A stretch of 64,000 bases of DNA from Aquimonas sp041395245 (GTDB lineage: Bacteria > Pseudomonadota > Gammaproteobacteria > Xanthomonadales > Xanthomonadaceae): positions 1 through 64,000 of the forward strand of contig JAWLAY010000023.1 of the NCBI GenBank assembly GCA_041395245.1, written 5' to 3'. Position numbers and translations under genes: made by a program. Under the pieces are notes generated by a model that saw only the letters and a list, made by a program, of their open reading frames with translations, was not told the origin of the DNA and made no database searches. Positions 8,680 through 16,630 of the stretch are shown piece after piece; positions within the stretch are counted from its first letter, which is position 1; the number at the start of each line of letters is the position of its first letter.

Positions 8680-10221
8680 TCACGCGGCCGGCGGCGGCGC
8701 GCGCGCTGCGGGCCGGTAGTGCGCTTGCTCCAGCGCGCCGTGCTTCTCGAAGTGGGCGAGGATGGCGCGGATGGCGGTGGGTTCCTCGATGCTGGCGACG
8801 ATCCGTACCGCGCCGCCGCAGTGGGCGCAGGTGGTGATGTCGATGGAAAAGACCCGCTTGAGCCGTTGCGCCCAGCTCATCGCACGGCGCTTCTGCTCGG
8901 GGCTGCGCGGCTCGTCGTGGGCGCTGACGTCCACTGGCGCCGCATCGCCCGCAGGCCGCTTGCCGCGCCCCGAGGGCGTCAGCTGCGCACGCAGGTTTGC
9001 ATTCGGGGCGAATACGCCGTGGAAGCGGGTGAGATGCGCGCGAGGTGGCGGGACCAGTGCCGCCAGCTTGGCGATGAAGTCCACCGCATCCCATTCGACA
9101 TGCGTGGTCCCATTTCGCCACGGCGTCTTGAGCTGATACCGCACCCTGCCCTGCGGTGAGATCGACAGCCGCTGCTCGCTGATCGCCGGGCGCGTGATGT
9201 AGCGGCACAGCTTTTCGAGCTTGTGGCTTTCGTGTGCTTCCGCGGCCACGCCGGCATGCAGCGAGAAGCCGCCGACCTTGCCGGCATCGCCCTCCAGCGA
9301 GCCTGCGTCACCGGGCAATGTTTGCAGCGTGACGACCTTGCGGCCAGCGTCGCGACCGGTGGCGATGCGGTAGGTCATCGAACTCATCCGCAGCCCATCC
9401 ATGCCGTCGTCGCTACCCGCGCTGTCGGACAGGAACACGGATTCGTCTTCGCCTTCGAGCCAGCCGCGGCGCGACAGGTGCCGGCACACGCGATGCGCGA
9501 TGGTGTTGGCGAGCTGCGTCAGTTGCGCAGAGGTGGGGGCACGGGCGCGGCGCAGGCGCGGCTTGCGCCGCGGGGGCTCGACGTTCGCGTCGTACACGCC
9601 GTCGAGCCACAGCATGTGGAAGTGAACATTCAGGTTCAGCGCGCTGCCGAAGCGCTGGATCAGGGTCACCGCACCGCATTGCGCCGTATCCCGCGGCACG
9701 CCGGCCTGATCGGCAAGCCAACCGGCGATCACACGATGCACGATGCCCAGCACCGGGCTGATGGCATCCGGTTTGCCGGCGAACAGGAAGCGCAACGGGT
9801 ACGGGAAACTCAGCACCCATTGCCGCACCGGCCGCGGGCCGAACACCTCGTCCACCAGATGCCGCGCCGACTCGGCCATGCGCCGCGCGCCGCAGCTCGG
9901 GCACAGCCCGCGCTTCTTGCAGGAATACGCCACCAGCCTCTCGGCACGACAGTGCTCGCAGACCACGCGCAGGAAGCCGTGCTCGAGCACGCCGCAGCGC
10001 AGGTAGGTCTCGAACTCCTCGCGCACATACTCGGGCAGCGGGCGGTCTTCTACCTCACGGCGCGCGAGAAAGTCCGGCCAATGCGCCTGCACCAGCGAAT
10101 ACAGCAGCGTGCGCTCGGGACGGTGAGGCGCATAGCGAGCCGTGGGCAGATGCGCTGCCGGCGACGTTGCGTGCGCCACGGCATCCTGCAGCTGCGACAC
10201 GGTCGCGGCGAGGCGCGGCAC
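8680..10221 (-). CDS. IS91/ISCR-family rolling-circle transposase
   Basis: The protein has 513 residues from a GTG. The N-terminal zinc-binding region shows Cys pairs (VVCEHCRAERL, then CKKRGLCPSCGARR). The HUH-type metal motif is in NLNVHFHMLWLDGVYD. The catalytic tyrosine is probably in LCRYITRP. A second Cys pair, CAHCGG, lies near the C-terminus. This is the complete arrangement of a Rep-like, single-strand-nicking transposase acting on oriIS/terIS. A CDS of this length with all motifs suggests it is, or recently was, active. Residues before the GTG are conserved with the relative at 8045, so a longer leader cannot be excluded. Confidence 0.9.
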   Translation of the reverse strand: MPRLAATVSQLQDAVAHATSPAAHLPTARYAPHRPERTLLYSLVQAHWPDFLARREVEDRPLPEYVREEFETYLRCGVLEHGFLRVVCEHCRAERLVAYSCKKRGLCPSCGARRMAESARHLVDEVFGPRPVRQWVLSFPYPLRFLFAGKPDAISPVLGIVHRVIAGWLADQAGVPRDTAQCGAVTLIQRFGSALNLNVHFHMLWLDGVYDANVEPPRRKPRLRRARAPTSAQLTQLANTIAHRVCRHLSRRGWLEGEDESVFLSDSAGSDDGMDGLRMSSMTYRIATGRDAGRKVVTLQTLPGDAGSLEGDAGKVGGFSLHAGVAAEAHESHKLEKLCRYITRPAISEQRLSISPQGRVRYQLKTPWRNGTTHVEWDAVDFIAKLAALVPPPRAHLTRFHGVFAPNANLRAQLTPSGRGKRPAGDAAPVDVSAHDEPRSPEQKRRAMSWAQRLKRVFSIDITTCAHCGGAVRIVASIEEPTAIRAILAHFEKHGALEQAHYRPAARAPPPAA

Positions 10222-10355
10222 GAAACACTCCGGTGCAGGGAATGGCTGCTCAAGCTTGCGCCCGCCCCGGCCGGTTCATATCGGCCTTTTCCGGTTTTCG
10301 TATCGGACATCGCCGCGCTTAAGACAGGGCGTTTCCCACGTCGGACGCCAGAAAG

Positions 10356-10386
10356 CACGAAGCCCGGCAAAAGGCCGGGCTTCGTG
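10356..10386 (-). terminator. Native groEL terminator hairpin
   Basis: CACGAAGCCCGGC (10356-10368) pairs perfectly with GCCGGGCTTCGTG (10374-10386) around a five-base loop. It lies about 80 bp beyond the groEL stop codon, reading on the reverse strand. Its retention shows that groEL's downstream flank was carried together with the gene fragment. Confidence 0.7.
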
Positions 10387-10464
10387 GTCACGCTTGCTTG
10401 CTGGAGGGCGCGGTTCGCCCGCCGCGCGGACGCCTTCGCTCCACCACTGGCGCGATGGGCGGAC

Positions 10465-10677
10465 TTAGAAGTCCATACCGCCCATGCCACCCATGCCGCC
10501 ACCACCGTGGTCGTGGGCCGGGGCTTCCTTCTTCGGCAGCTCGGCGACCATGGCTTCGGTGGTGATCATCAGGCCGGCGATCGAGGCGGCGTTCTGCAGG
10601 GCAGAACGGGTCACCTTGGTCGGGTCGAGGATACCCATGGCGATCATGTCGCCGAATTCGCCGGTGGCGGCGTTGGC
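10465..10677 (-). pseudogene. groEL: groEL, 3' fragment (last ~70 codons)
   Basis: The reverse strand encodes the unmistakable C-terminus of the 60-kDa chaperonin: NAATGEFGDMIAMG, then MGILDPTKVTRSALQ, then a GGM-rich tail ending GGMGGMDF. The GroEL frame ends abruptly at about 10677, where a chemoreceptor gene begins on the opposite strand. More than 85% of groEL is missing, including the apical and most of the equatorial domain, so it cannot work. The functional groEL must be elsewhere in the genome. Its 3' side leads through a terminator to the ISCR-like element. Confidence 0.92.
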
Positions 10678-11361
10678 ACGGTGCGGCAGTCGGCCGACTC
10701 GGCGCAGCAGGCTAGCCGGCTCTCGGCCGAGACGCAGGTCATTGCCGACCGCGGCAGAGTGGCGGTGGACGAGGTGGGTAGCACCATGCGCGTCATCCAG
10801 GAGTCGTCGCAGCGCATTAGCGAGATCACCCAGGTCATCGATAGCATCGCGTTTCAGACTAACATCCTTGCGCTGAACGCGGCGGTGGAGGCTGCACGCG
10901 CAGGCGAACAGGGGCGGGGGTTCGCGGTGGTGGCGGCCGAGGTACGGGCACTGGCGCAGCGCAGTGCCGGGGCGGCCAAAGAAATCAAACAACTCATCGA
11001 TGACTCAGTTTCCAAGGTGGAAACCGGCCACGAGAAGACTGAGGTGGCACGCAAGACCATGGGCGAGGTGGTGGACAGCGTGCGCCGCGTCAACGCGCTG
11101 GTCGACGAGATCAGTCACGCCGCGCGTGAACAGCTCAGCGGCATCTCGCAGGTCAACGATGCGGTGATGCAGCTCGACACCATCACGCAGCAGAACGCGG
11201 CGCTGGTGGAGCAGATCGCGGCTTCGGCGCGTTCGCTGGAGGGCGTGGCGCACAACACCACCGAGACGGTGCAAGTGTTCCGTATCGACAGCGGCGCCAG
11301 CTCCATCACCGACGCGGTGGCGCTCAGGCGTCAGTTCAAAGAACCGAAGCCAATGCTCTGA
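10678..11361 (+). pseudogene. Methyl-accepting chemotaxis protein, signalling-domain fragment
   Basis: About 227 codons of the cytoplasmic signalling hairpin survive, from TVRQSADSAQQASRLS to the stop at 11361 (end KEPKPML). The highly conserved hairpin tip around NILALNAAVEAARAGEQGRG, which binds CheA and CheW, is intact, as are the flanking methylation helices. The ligand-binding domain, membrane segments and HAMP domain are missing because the gene is cut at the junction with groEL. The open frame extends further left only as antisense of groEL and the transposase, so those codons are not part of this protein. Confidence 0.9.
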
Positions 11362-11401
11362 CAAGAGTCAGCAAGCTTCACTTCCGATTCCCGGGTGACC
11401 G

Positions 11402-11682
11402 ATGCAGCTTTACAAACGGATATTCGAAGCGACGCCCGATGGTATGCTGGTTGTCGGGCGGGATGGTGTTGTCATTGATGCCAATGCTCAGGCCAGCGCC
11501 ATGTTCGGCTACGCGCCACGCGAACTGATCGGACAGCCGGTCGAGCTGTTGGTGCCGGATCACTTCAAGCCTGGCCACGTCGAACACCGCACCGGCTATG
11601 CGAGCGACCCCCGCGCGCGCCGCATGGGCGAGCGCATGACGCTGGCCGGGCGGCGCAAGGACGGTAGCGAGCTTCCCATTGA
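11402..11682 (+). pseudogene. PAS-domain sensor protein, N-terminal fragment
   Basis: Starting at ATG 11402, 40 bp after the chemoreceptor stop, the product is a PAS domain: YKRIFEATPDGMLVV, then DANAQASAMFGYAPRELIG, ending RRKDGSELPIE. This is the usual sensory module at the start of hybrid kinases or diguanylate cyclases. Native sequence stops at 11682, where the left end of the ISL3-family IS begins, and the frame runs on to a stop at 11737 inside the IS. The output domain is lost. It was probably co-transcribed with the chemoreceptor. Confidence 0.8.
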
Positions 11683-13006
11683 GCCTCCTTTGAACTTCGA
11701 GTGGGTAGCCGGCGACAATCCGCGGCGGGTTCATTGACTCGCGAGAGGAATGCGTGGCGGAGAGCAAGCTGTTCGAGGCGGCGCTGGGCGTCGAGGCGCC
11801 TTGGTTTGTCAGCGGGACGGAATTCGATGGTGGTCGCAGGCAGCTGACGATCAAGATCGACTTCGTGGCAGGCAGCCGGTTCACGCATCCTGATGTGCCA
11901 GGCGCGCACCCGGTTCACGACACGCAGACCAAGCGTTATCGGCATCTGAACTTCTTTCAGCACGACTGTTTCCTGGAAGTGCGAGTGCCTCGCCTGAAAC
12001 TGCCGGACGGACGCGTGGCGCTGATTCAGCCGGACTGGGCGGGAAAGCTGTCCGGCTTCACCCTGTTGTTCGAAGCGCTCGTGCTGACGCTCTGCCAGCA
12101 GATGCCGTTCGCCGCTGTCGCGCGGCTCGTCGGCGAGAGCTGGCATCGCGTTCACGCGATTTGCTCGCGCTATGTCGACCTCGCGGTGGACGCTGTGGAC
12201 CTATCCTCGGTAACGGCTCTGGCGATCGATGAGACGTCCTACCGTCGTGGTCACCACTATCTGACGCTGGCGGCCGACGCGAACCGCCGCAGCGTGGTGT
12301 TCGTCACGCCCGGGCGCGGCAGCGACACGCTGGGCAGACTGGCTGAGCATCTGGAAGCCCATCAGGCGTCACCCGAGCAGATCGAGTCGGTAAGCATCGA
12401 CATGTCGCCTGCTTATATTCGAGGCGTCGCCGAGCACCTGCCCGAAGCCCGCATCACCTTCGACAAGTTCCACGTGATCGCCCAGGCCTCCACTGCGCTC
12501 GACCGGGTCCGTCGGCAGGAGCAGCGCGCCGATCCCGATCTCAAGGGGCTGCGCTGGTCGCTGCTCAAGGATCGAGACCGCCTGAGTACCGCACAGCGCG
12601 GTGATCTGGATGCGCTGATTGCCAAGGCTGCCACGAAGCGCACCGCACGCGCCTGGCTCTATCGAGAACACCTGCGCGAGATCCTGGAGCGCAAACAGAT
12701 CAATGTCGTGTCGAGCATGCTGCGGCAGTGGTGCACCAACGTCATGCGCTCCAAGGTCGAGCCCATGAAGGATGTCGCGAGGATGATTCGTCGCCACTTC
12801 GACGGCATCGTCGCCTGGACGCAGACCCGACAGACCAATGGCTTCCTCGAAGCGCTCAACGGCCTGTTCCAAGCCGCCAAGCGCAAGGCTCGGGGATACG
12901 GCCGCTTCGAGACCATGCGCACCGTCCTGTTCCTGATCGCGGGCAAGCTCGATTTCAGGAGCATCAATCCTCACGTGGCGTAACCCACTCGGATTTCAGA
13001 AGAGCC
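11683..13006 (+). mobile_element. ISL3-family insertion sequence, 1,324 bp
   Basis: The right end, read inward, is GGCTCTTCTGAAATCCGAG (13006 leftward). The left end (11683-11706) matches it at 19 of 24 positions and includes the shared CGAGTGGGT. The transposase at 11754-12983 fills the element, and its stop codon touches the right inverted repeat. The eight bases outside each end (CCCATTGA and GAAAAGGT) differ, so there is no target duplication. The two flanks therefore come from different insertion or recombination events. Confidence 0.85.
11754..12983 (+). CDS. ISL3-family transposase
   Basis: The protein has 409 residues from a GTG start (annotated as the first in-frame start after the left terminal repeat). 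DDE catalytic residues can be placed: Asp in ALAIDETSYRRGHHYLT, Asp in SVSIDMSPAYIRG, and Glu in NGFLEALNGLFQAAKRKARG, the last being the ISL3 signature around the Glu. The length is normal for the family, there is no frameshift, and both ends are present, so the element may still be mobile. Confidence 0.92.
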   Translation: MAESKLFEAALGVEAPWFVSGTEFDGGRRQLTIKIDFVAGSRFTHPDVPGAHPVHDTQTKRYRHLNFFQHDCFLEVRVPRLKLPDGRVALIQPDWAGKLSGFTLLFEALVLTLCQQMPFAAVARLVGESWHRVHAICSRYVDLAVDAVDLSSVTALAIDETSYRRGHHYLTLAADANRRSVVFVTPGRGSDTLGRLAEHLEAHQASPEQIESVSIDMSPAYIRGVAEHLPEARITFDKFHVIAQASTALDRVRRQEQRADPDLKGLRWSLLKDRDRLSTAQRGDLDALIAKAATKRTARAWLYREHLREILERKQINVVSSMLRQWCTNVMRSKVEPMKDVARMIRRHFDGIVAWTQTRQTNGFLEALNGLFQAAKRKARGYGRFETMRTVLFLIAGKLDFRSINPHVA

Positions 13007-13396
13007 GAAAAGGTGATGTATCGGCTGCTCGATCCCGAACAGTATTGCGGGCGCGACGTGCTGGTGGTCGGCGGCGGTGACAGCGCCGTCGAAGCAGCGC
13101 TTGCCTGCGCCGCCGCCGGTGCCCGCGTGACGCTCAGTTATCGCGGCGACGCCTTCAATCGGGTCAAGCGCAAGAACCGCGAGCGTCTCGAAGCGGCCGT
13201 CGCCCAGCAAGCGCTTTCCCTGCGACTGCGCAGTGAAGTCGCAGCGATCCATCCCGAGCGCGTTACGCTGAGCGGTGACGGGTCGACCAAAGATATTCCC
13301 AACGACTTCGTGGTGGTCTGCGCGGGCGGCGTACTTCCGATGGATTTGCTGCGCGCCATCGGTATCCAGTTCGAGACCAAGTTCGGCACCGCCTAA
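13007..13396 (+). pseudogene. Ferredoxin/FAD oxidoreductase, 3' fragment
   Basis: Codons 305-433 of the oxidoreductase at 609-1910 are repeated here, including the NAD(P)-binding motif VLVVGGGDSAVEAA and the stop at 13396. The flavin and Fe-S parts are absent because the sequence begins at the IS boundary. No plausible start codon with a ribosome-binding site precedes it. It is non-functional. Confidence 0.93.
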
Positions 13397-14373
13397 GGCA
13401 TGCACCGCGCCGCCCAAATAGGAGGCGCCTTCGTGCGGGAGAATCCTTTCCTCGACTCCCCTCGCCAGTTTCCGCAGCACAGGCGACGCCAGCCAACCGC
13501 CGTGCAACGGGCTTGCGGCGATGTCGCCAAGGCGTGACAGATGCTTATCCATTGCCACTGCCGTCCGCTTTCGGCGCAGACGGATCGATCACGATGGCGC
13601 GCCCGGCGATCAGTTCCTGCGCGCTGATCGCCAACCATTCAGCGCGCTTGTAGCGGGTCCGCGCTTCCACCTTGGCATCGGGCAGCAAGCGGACGCGCTT
13701 GCTGCGCATCATCAATACGGCTTGCGGATGCTCAACGCTCCACGCCAGCGCATGACGGGCGGAAACCGGCTCGACGCGCTGGCGCAGACGACCTGCGAAG
13801 TGCAGCTCACCCTGATAGATCCCGACGTAGGCAACCGTGCGACCTTGCGCCTGTTGCGCGGCGGCAAAGGCCGCGATGGACCGCAGATCGTAGTCGTCAC
13901 GCAGCGTTGGCATGACTCCCAATAGCAGCGCCGCAACGGCCAGCAGATTGGCCAGCGCGAGACGCGGCGCAACCCGACTGGCAAGCCCACGACCCAACGC
14001 TAGCATGGCGACCGCACTGACCACCGCCATCGACACCGCCAACCAATGCACGATCCCCGGAGGCTGGGCACCTGGCCAGCGACTGGGCAGCAGCAGAATG
14101 AGCGCTGGAAATACGACGCCACCGAGCAAGGCCGGTGGAATCATCTGCCATCGTGTCGTCTGAACCTCATGACGCAGCAGTGCCGCCGCCACCGGCAGGG
14201 CCAGTGCCGCGAAGATCGGGATCAGGTAGTGCACTTGTTTACCCGACACCAGCATCAAGGCCAGCAGCGCAGGCAAAGCCACCCACAGCATCATCACGTC
14301 GCGTTTCTGCGCGGCCTGTTTCCAGCTACCCCAGAGTACTCGCCAGAGTGGCCACCACAGCAGCCAGGGCAGA
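13007..14373. repeat. 1,367-bp direct repeat, right copy
   Basis: This copy matches 1521-2887. Its left limit coincides to the base with the outer end of the ISL3-family IS at 13006. Its right limit at 14373 is internal to the intact GT83 gene and is not marked by any element. Here the glycosyltransferase is complete and the oxidoreductase is truncated, the reverse of the left copy. Confidence 0.95.
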
Positions 14374-15200
14374 CCCAGCAGGAACAGAAAGGGCAGGTAC
14401 CAGTAGAACGGCCGCGGGTGACCCATGGCGCCCTGCACGCGATGCGCGGTCTGCCCGATCACCAGATCGTGGAAGTACTGATCGCCGCCCTGCAATCCGG
14501 CCGCAAGCGCCCACAAGGCCACCGGAACAAACATGCCCAGCAGCGCCAGCACGGCGCGCCCGACTCGAATGGGTGGCACGCCCGCAGGACGCCAGAAGCG
14601 CACAAACAGCAGCGCGGGCAGCACGTACAGCAAAGTCACCGGGCCTTTGGTCAGCATGCCGAGTGCGCCGCCCAACGCGAACAGTCCCCAATCCCGCCAT
14701 CGACCGTCCACCACGGCGGCATGCAGACCCAGCCAGGCCAGGCAAAGCGTGGCCAGCAACAAGGCATCAAACATGATGCCGGTCTGGTAGATCGCGAGGT
14801 AGGTCGTGCTGACCAACAACAACGCCGCATAGGCACCCGCTCGCGCCTGCTGGGGGTACAGCCGCTGACCGAGTCGCCGCAGGGCGAGCGCCGCACCGAC
14901 CAGTGCGAGCGGACCAATCAGTCGTGGCCACCAGTCATTGACGCCGAACACGCTCCAGCCGAGGTGGATCAGCCAGAACAGCAGCGGTGGCTTGTGATCG
15001 TAGGGGTGTCCGTTGATCCAGGGCAGGACGAAATCATCCTTCCACCACATTTCCCAGGCCACCGCCAGGTAGCGGGTTTCGTCAACCGGAAAGGCAAACG
15101 GCCTCGCCAACAGCCCTGTCAGTGCGACCAGGGCGATGCCCGCCAGCATGGCGGCGAACGGCGTGACGAGCACGCTGGGTTGGGAACGGAACTGAGACAT
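13545..15200 (-). CDS. GT83 (ArnT/PMT-like) membrane glycosyltransferase
   Basis: This 551-residue polytopic membrane protein has about 12 hydrophobic segments. The first periplasmic loop carries the acidic catalytic motif of GT-C enzymes (FPVDETRYLAVAWEMW) and DHKPPLLFWLIHLGW. Relatives transfer sugars such as aminoarabinose from undecaprenyl phosphate to lipid A or other envelope acceptors on the periplasmic face. The start ATG lies 58 bp after the stop of the sensor kinase gene on the same strand, so the two may be co-transcribed. A second, different GT83 enzyme is at 16631. The last 276 codons lie in the right copy of the 1,367-bp repeat. Donor and acceptor cannot be read from sequence. 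Confidence 0.85.
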   Translation of the reverse strand: MSQFRSQPSVLVTPFAAMLAGIALVALTGLLARPFAFPVDETRYLAVAWEMWWKDDFVLPWINGHPYDHKPPLLFWLIHLGWSVFGVNDWWPRLIGPLALVGAALALRRLGQRLYPQQARAGAYAALLLVSTTYLAIYQTGIMFDALLLATLCLAWLGLHAAVVDGRWRDWGLFALGGALGMLTKGPVTLLYVLPALLFVRFWRPAGVPPIRVGRAVLALLGMFVPVALWALAAGLQGGDQYFHDLVIGQTAHRVQGAMGHPRPFYWYLPFLFLLGLPWLLWWPLWRVLWGSWKQAAQKRDVMMLWVALPALLALMLVSGKQVHYLIPIFAALALPVAAALLRHEVQTTRWQMIPPALLGGVVFPALILLLPSRWPGAQPPGIVHWLAVSMAVVSAVAMLALGRGLASRVAPRLALANLLAVAALLLGVMPTLRDDYDLRSIAAFAAAQQAQGRTVAYVGIYQGELHFAGRLRQRVEPVSARHALAWSVEHPQAVLMMRSKRVRLLPDAKVEARTRYKRAEWLAISAQELIAGRAIVIDPSAPKADGSGNG

Positions 15201-15258
15201 CGATCACACTGTAAAAATATGTCGATGCCCAGCTTGCCAAGCGAGTGTTAAGACTTCC

Positions 15259-16491
15259 TCAAGAAGGCGGCAAACGGTTGCAACGCGTGTCCAGCTCGAC
15301 CGAGAACAACTGGCTGCTATCCAGGCCGCAGCGTACCCGCCAGCCCAGCACGGATGCCATGCGCTCGACCATCGTGATCCCGATGCCCTGATCGCTGCGG
15401 CTGGGCATCCAGTGCTGCACCGCGTCGCCGAGTCGTAGACAGCCATCGGCAACATGCAGTGGCAACAGGCCGGGTGGACGTTGATCCACCACCGCTCGAA
15501 GCAGATTCGACAGCATGGTCTCCAGCCAACGTCGTGGCGCGGTCACCAACGCGTCCTCGGTGCATTGAATATCGAGCGTCACGCCACGGTGCGTGAGCCG
15601 CGATGCCATGCGGTCCGCCGCCACCTCGAGCTGCGACTTGAAACGCAATGACTCGCCCTCGCCTGGCCCTCGCGCGATCGAGATCAACGCATCCAGCAGC
15701 CAATGCAGATGAACGACGGATCGCTCCACACGCTCCAGACGTCGCCGCTGCGGTGCACTGGCCGACGGGTCGTCCAACAGCACCTCCACCGCACCGCGCA
15801 GCGCCGTGATCGGTGATCGCAGCTCGTGGCTGGCATTGGCGAAAAAGATCTTCTGCGCACTCGCTGCCTCAGCCAGACGCAATTGGTAGTGATCGATGGC
15901 GCTCGCCAGTCGACCCAATCCATCGGACGGCAAGCTGGCCGCCAGCGCGGTCGGAACCGGCTCGGTTGGCAGGGACGCGACCGCCTTTGCGAGGGTGTCC
16001 ACGGGCCCCAGGGCGCGACCCGCCAGCCACCACCCGATTGCCGTCGTCACACCGGCACTGAGCAGCACCAGCATCCTGATCCAGAATTGCAGGGCTTCTT
16101 CCAGCTCTTCGATCTGACCGATGTCGATCCGGTAAACCAGCATTCCTTCGGCGGCTTCAAACACGCCGACGTGCGGCTCCTCGCCTGCCTCGGTGCGGTA
16201 CTCGTGGATGCCCGGACGTAGCCCACGCAGCGCCTCCGGAAGGCGGGGCGAATCCATGTCCGGCACCAGCCATCCCTCAAGATGGCGCGTTTGCGGCATT
16301 CGCGGAATCAGTCCATCGGCGATGTCGGCCCGCGCCGCATCGGCCTCAGCGGAAAGCACCGTGCGGAGGATGATGTGCTCGTAGCGCTCGGCGGTCTGCA
16401 TCAAGGTGTAAGAAAACGTCGAACCCAGCGCGAGTCCAAGCACGCCAATGGTGATCGCCACACGCGCTCGAATGGACCATTGCCGCCTCAT
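15259..16491 (-). CDS. Sensor histidine kinase with degenerate ATP-binding domain
   Basis: The protein has 410 residues. It has an N-terminal membrane helix (9-30), a periplasmic sensor loop, a second helix near 140-162, a HAMP-like linker, and a dimerisation domain with the phospho-acceptor in FFANASHELRSPIT (His222). The catalytic domain looks eroded. The N-box reads NLLRAVVDQ instead of the usual second Asn. After ADGCLRLGD the D-x-G-x-G (G1) motif is missing, and the lid is shortened to SRSDQGIGI. No response regulator is adjacent. The gene lies between two GT83 genes and upstream of one in the same direction. It may be a phosphatase or a sensor acting through a partner kinase, which is inference. 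Confidence 0.75.
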   Translation of the reverse strand: MRRQWSIRARVAITIGVLGLALGSTFSYTLMQTAERYEHIILRTVLSAEADAARADIADGLIPRMPQTRHLEGWLVPDMDSPRLPEALRGLRPGIHEYRTEAGEEPHVGVFEAAEGMLVYRIDIGQIEELEEALQFWIRMLVLLSAGVTTAIGWWLAGRALGPVDTLAKAVASLPTEPVPTALAASLPSDGLGRLASAIDHYQLRLAEAASAQKIFFANASHELRSPITALRGAVEVLLDDPSASAPQRRRLERVERSVVHLHWLLDALISIARGPGEGESLRFKSQLEVAADRMASRLTHRGVTLDIQCTEDALVTAPRRWLETMLSNLLRAVVDQRPPGLLPLHVADGCLRLGDAVQHWMPSRSDQGIGITMVERMASVLGWRVRCGLDSSQLFSVELDTRCNRLPPS

Positions 16492-16630
16492 GTTCCATCA
16501 CCCCGAGAATTGACTGCCGGATACCTTACACCAGTGATTCCGCTCGACCTTACGGCAGCAAAGGGGATCGCACATCGCGAAACAAGGCCAGTTGCGCCAA
16601 ACTAGCGGTTCTCCGAATGACTGACGATGC

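Larger units (their letters stand above)
8422..10322 (-). mobile_element. ISCR-like (IS91-family) rolling-circle element
   Basis: The element reads on the reverse strand. The transposase occupies 10221-8680, about 250 bp of 3' DNA follow, and the oriIS lies at 8424-8442. The left (terIS-side) limit is estimated from where it stops resembling the relative at 8045, about 10317-10322. Total length is about 1.9 kb. There are no inverted repeats or target duplication, as expected for this family. Its origin end sits inside the older IS91 fragment, and its other end abuts the groEL 3' flank. Elements of this kind can also move neighbouring DNA by one-ended transposition. Confidence 0.75.

Noticed and set aside
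9223..10677. Forward-strand open frame continuing into the chemoreceptor
   Set aside because: Before 10678 it is antisense to the rolling-circle transposase and groEL. Only the part after 10678 is chemoreceptor coding.
2888..13006. Plasmid or integrative element core in the inserted block
   Set aside because: No replication, partition, relaxase, integrase or conjugation gene could be recognised, so I describe only a possible circle and not a plasmid or ICE.
14046..15251. 401-codon forward-strand open frame over the GT83 gene
   Set aside because: It is Gln/Arg/His-rich antisense of a membrane protein, a usual artefact of GC-rich Leu/Ala codons.
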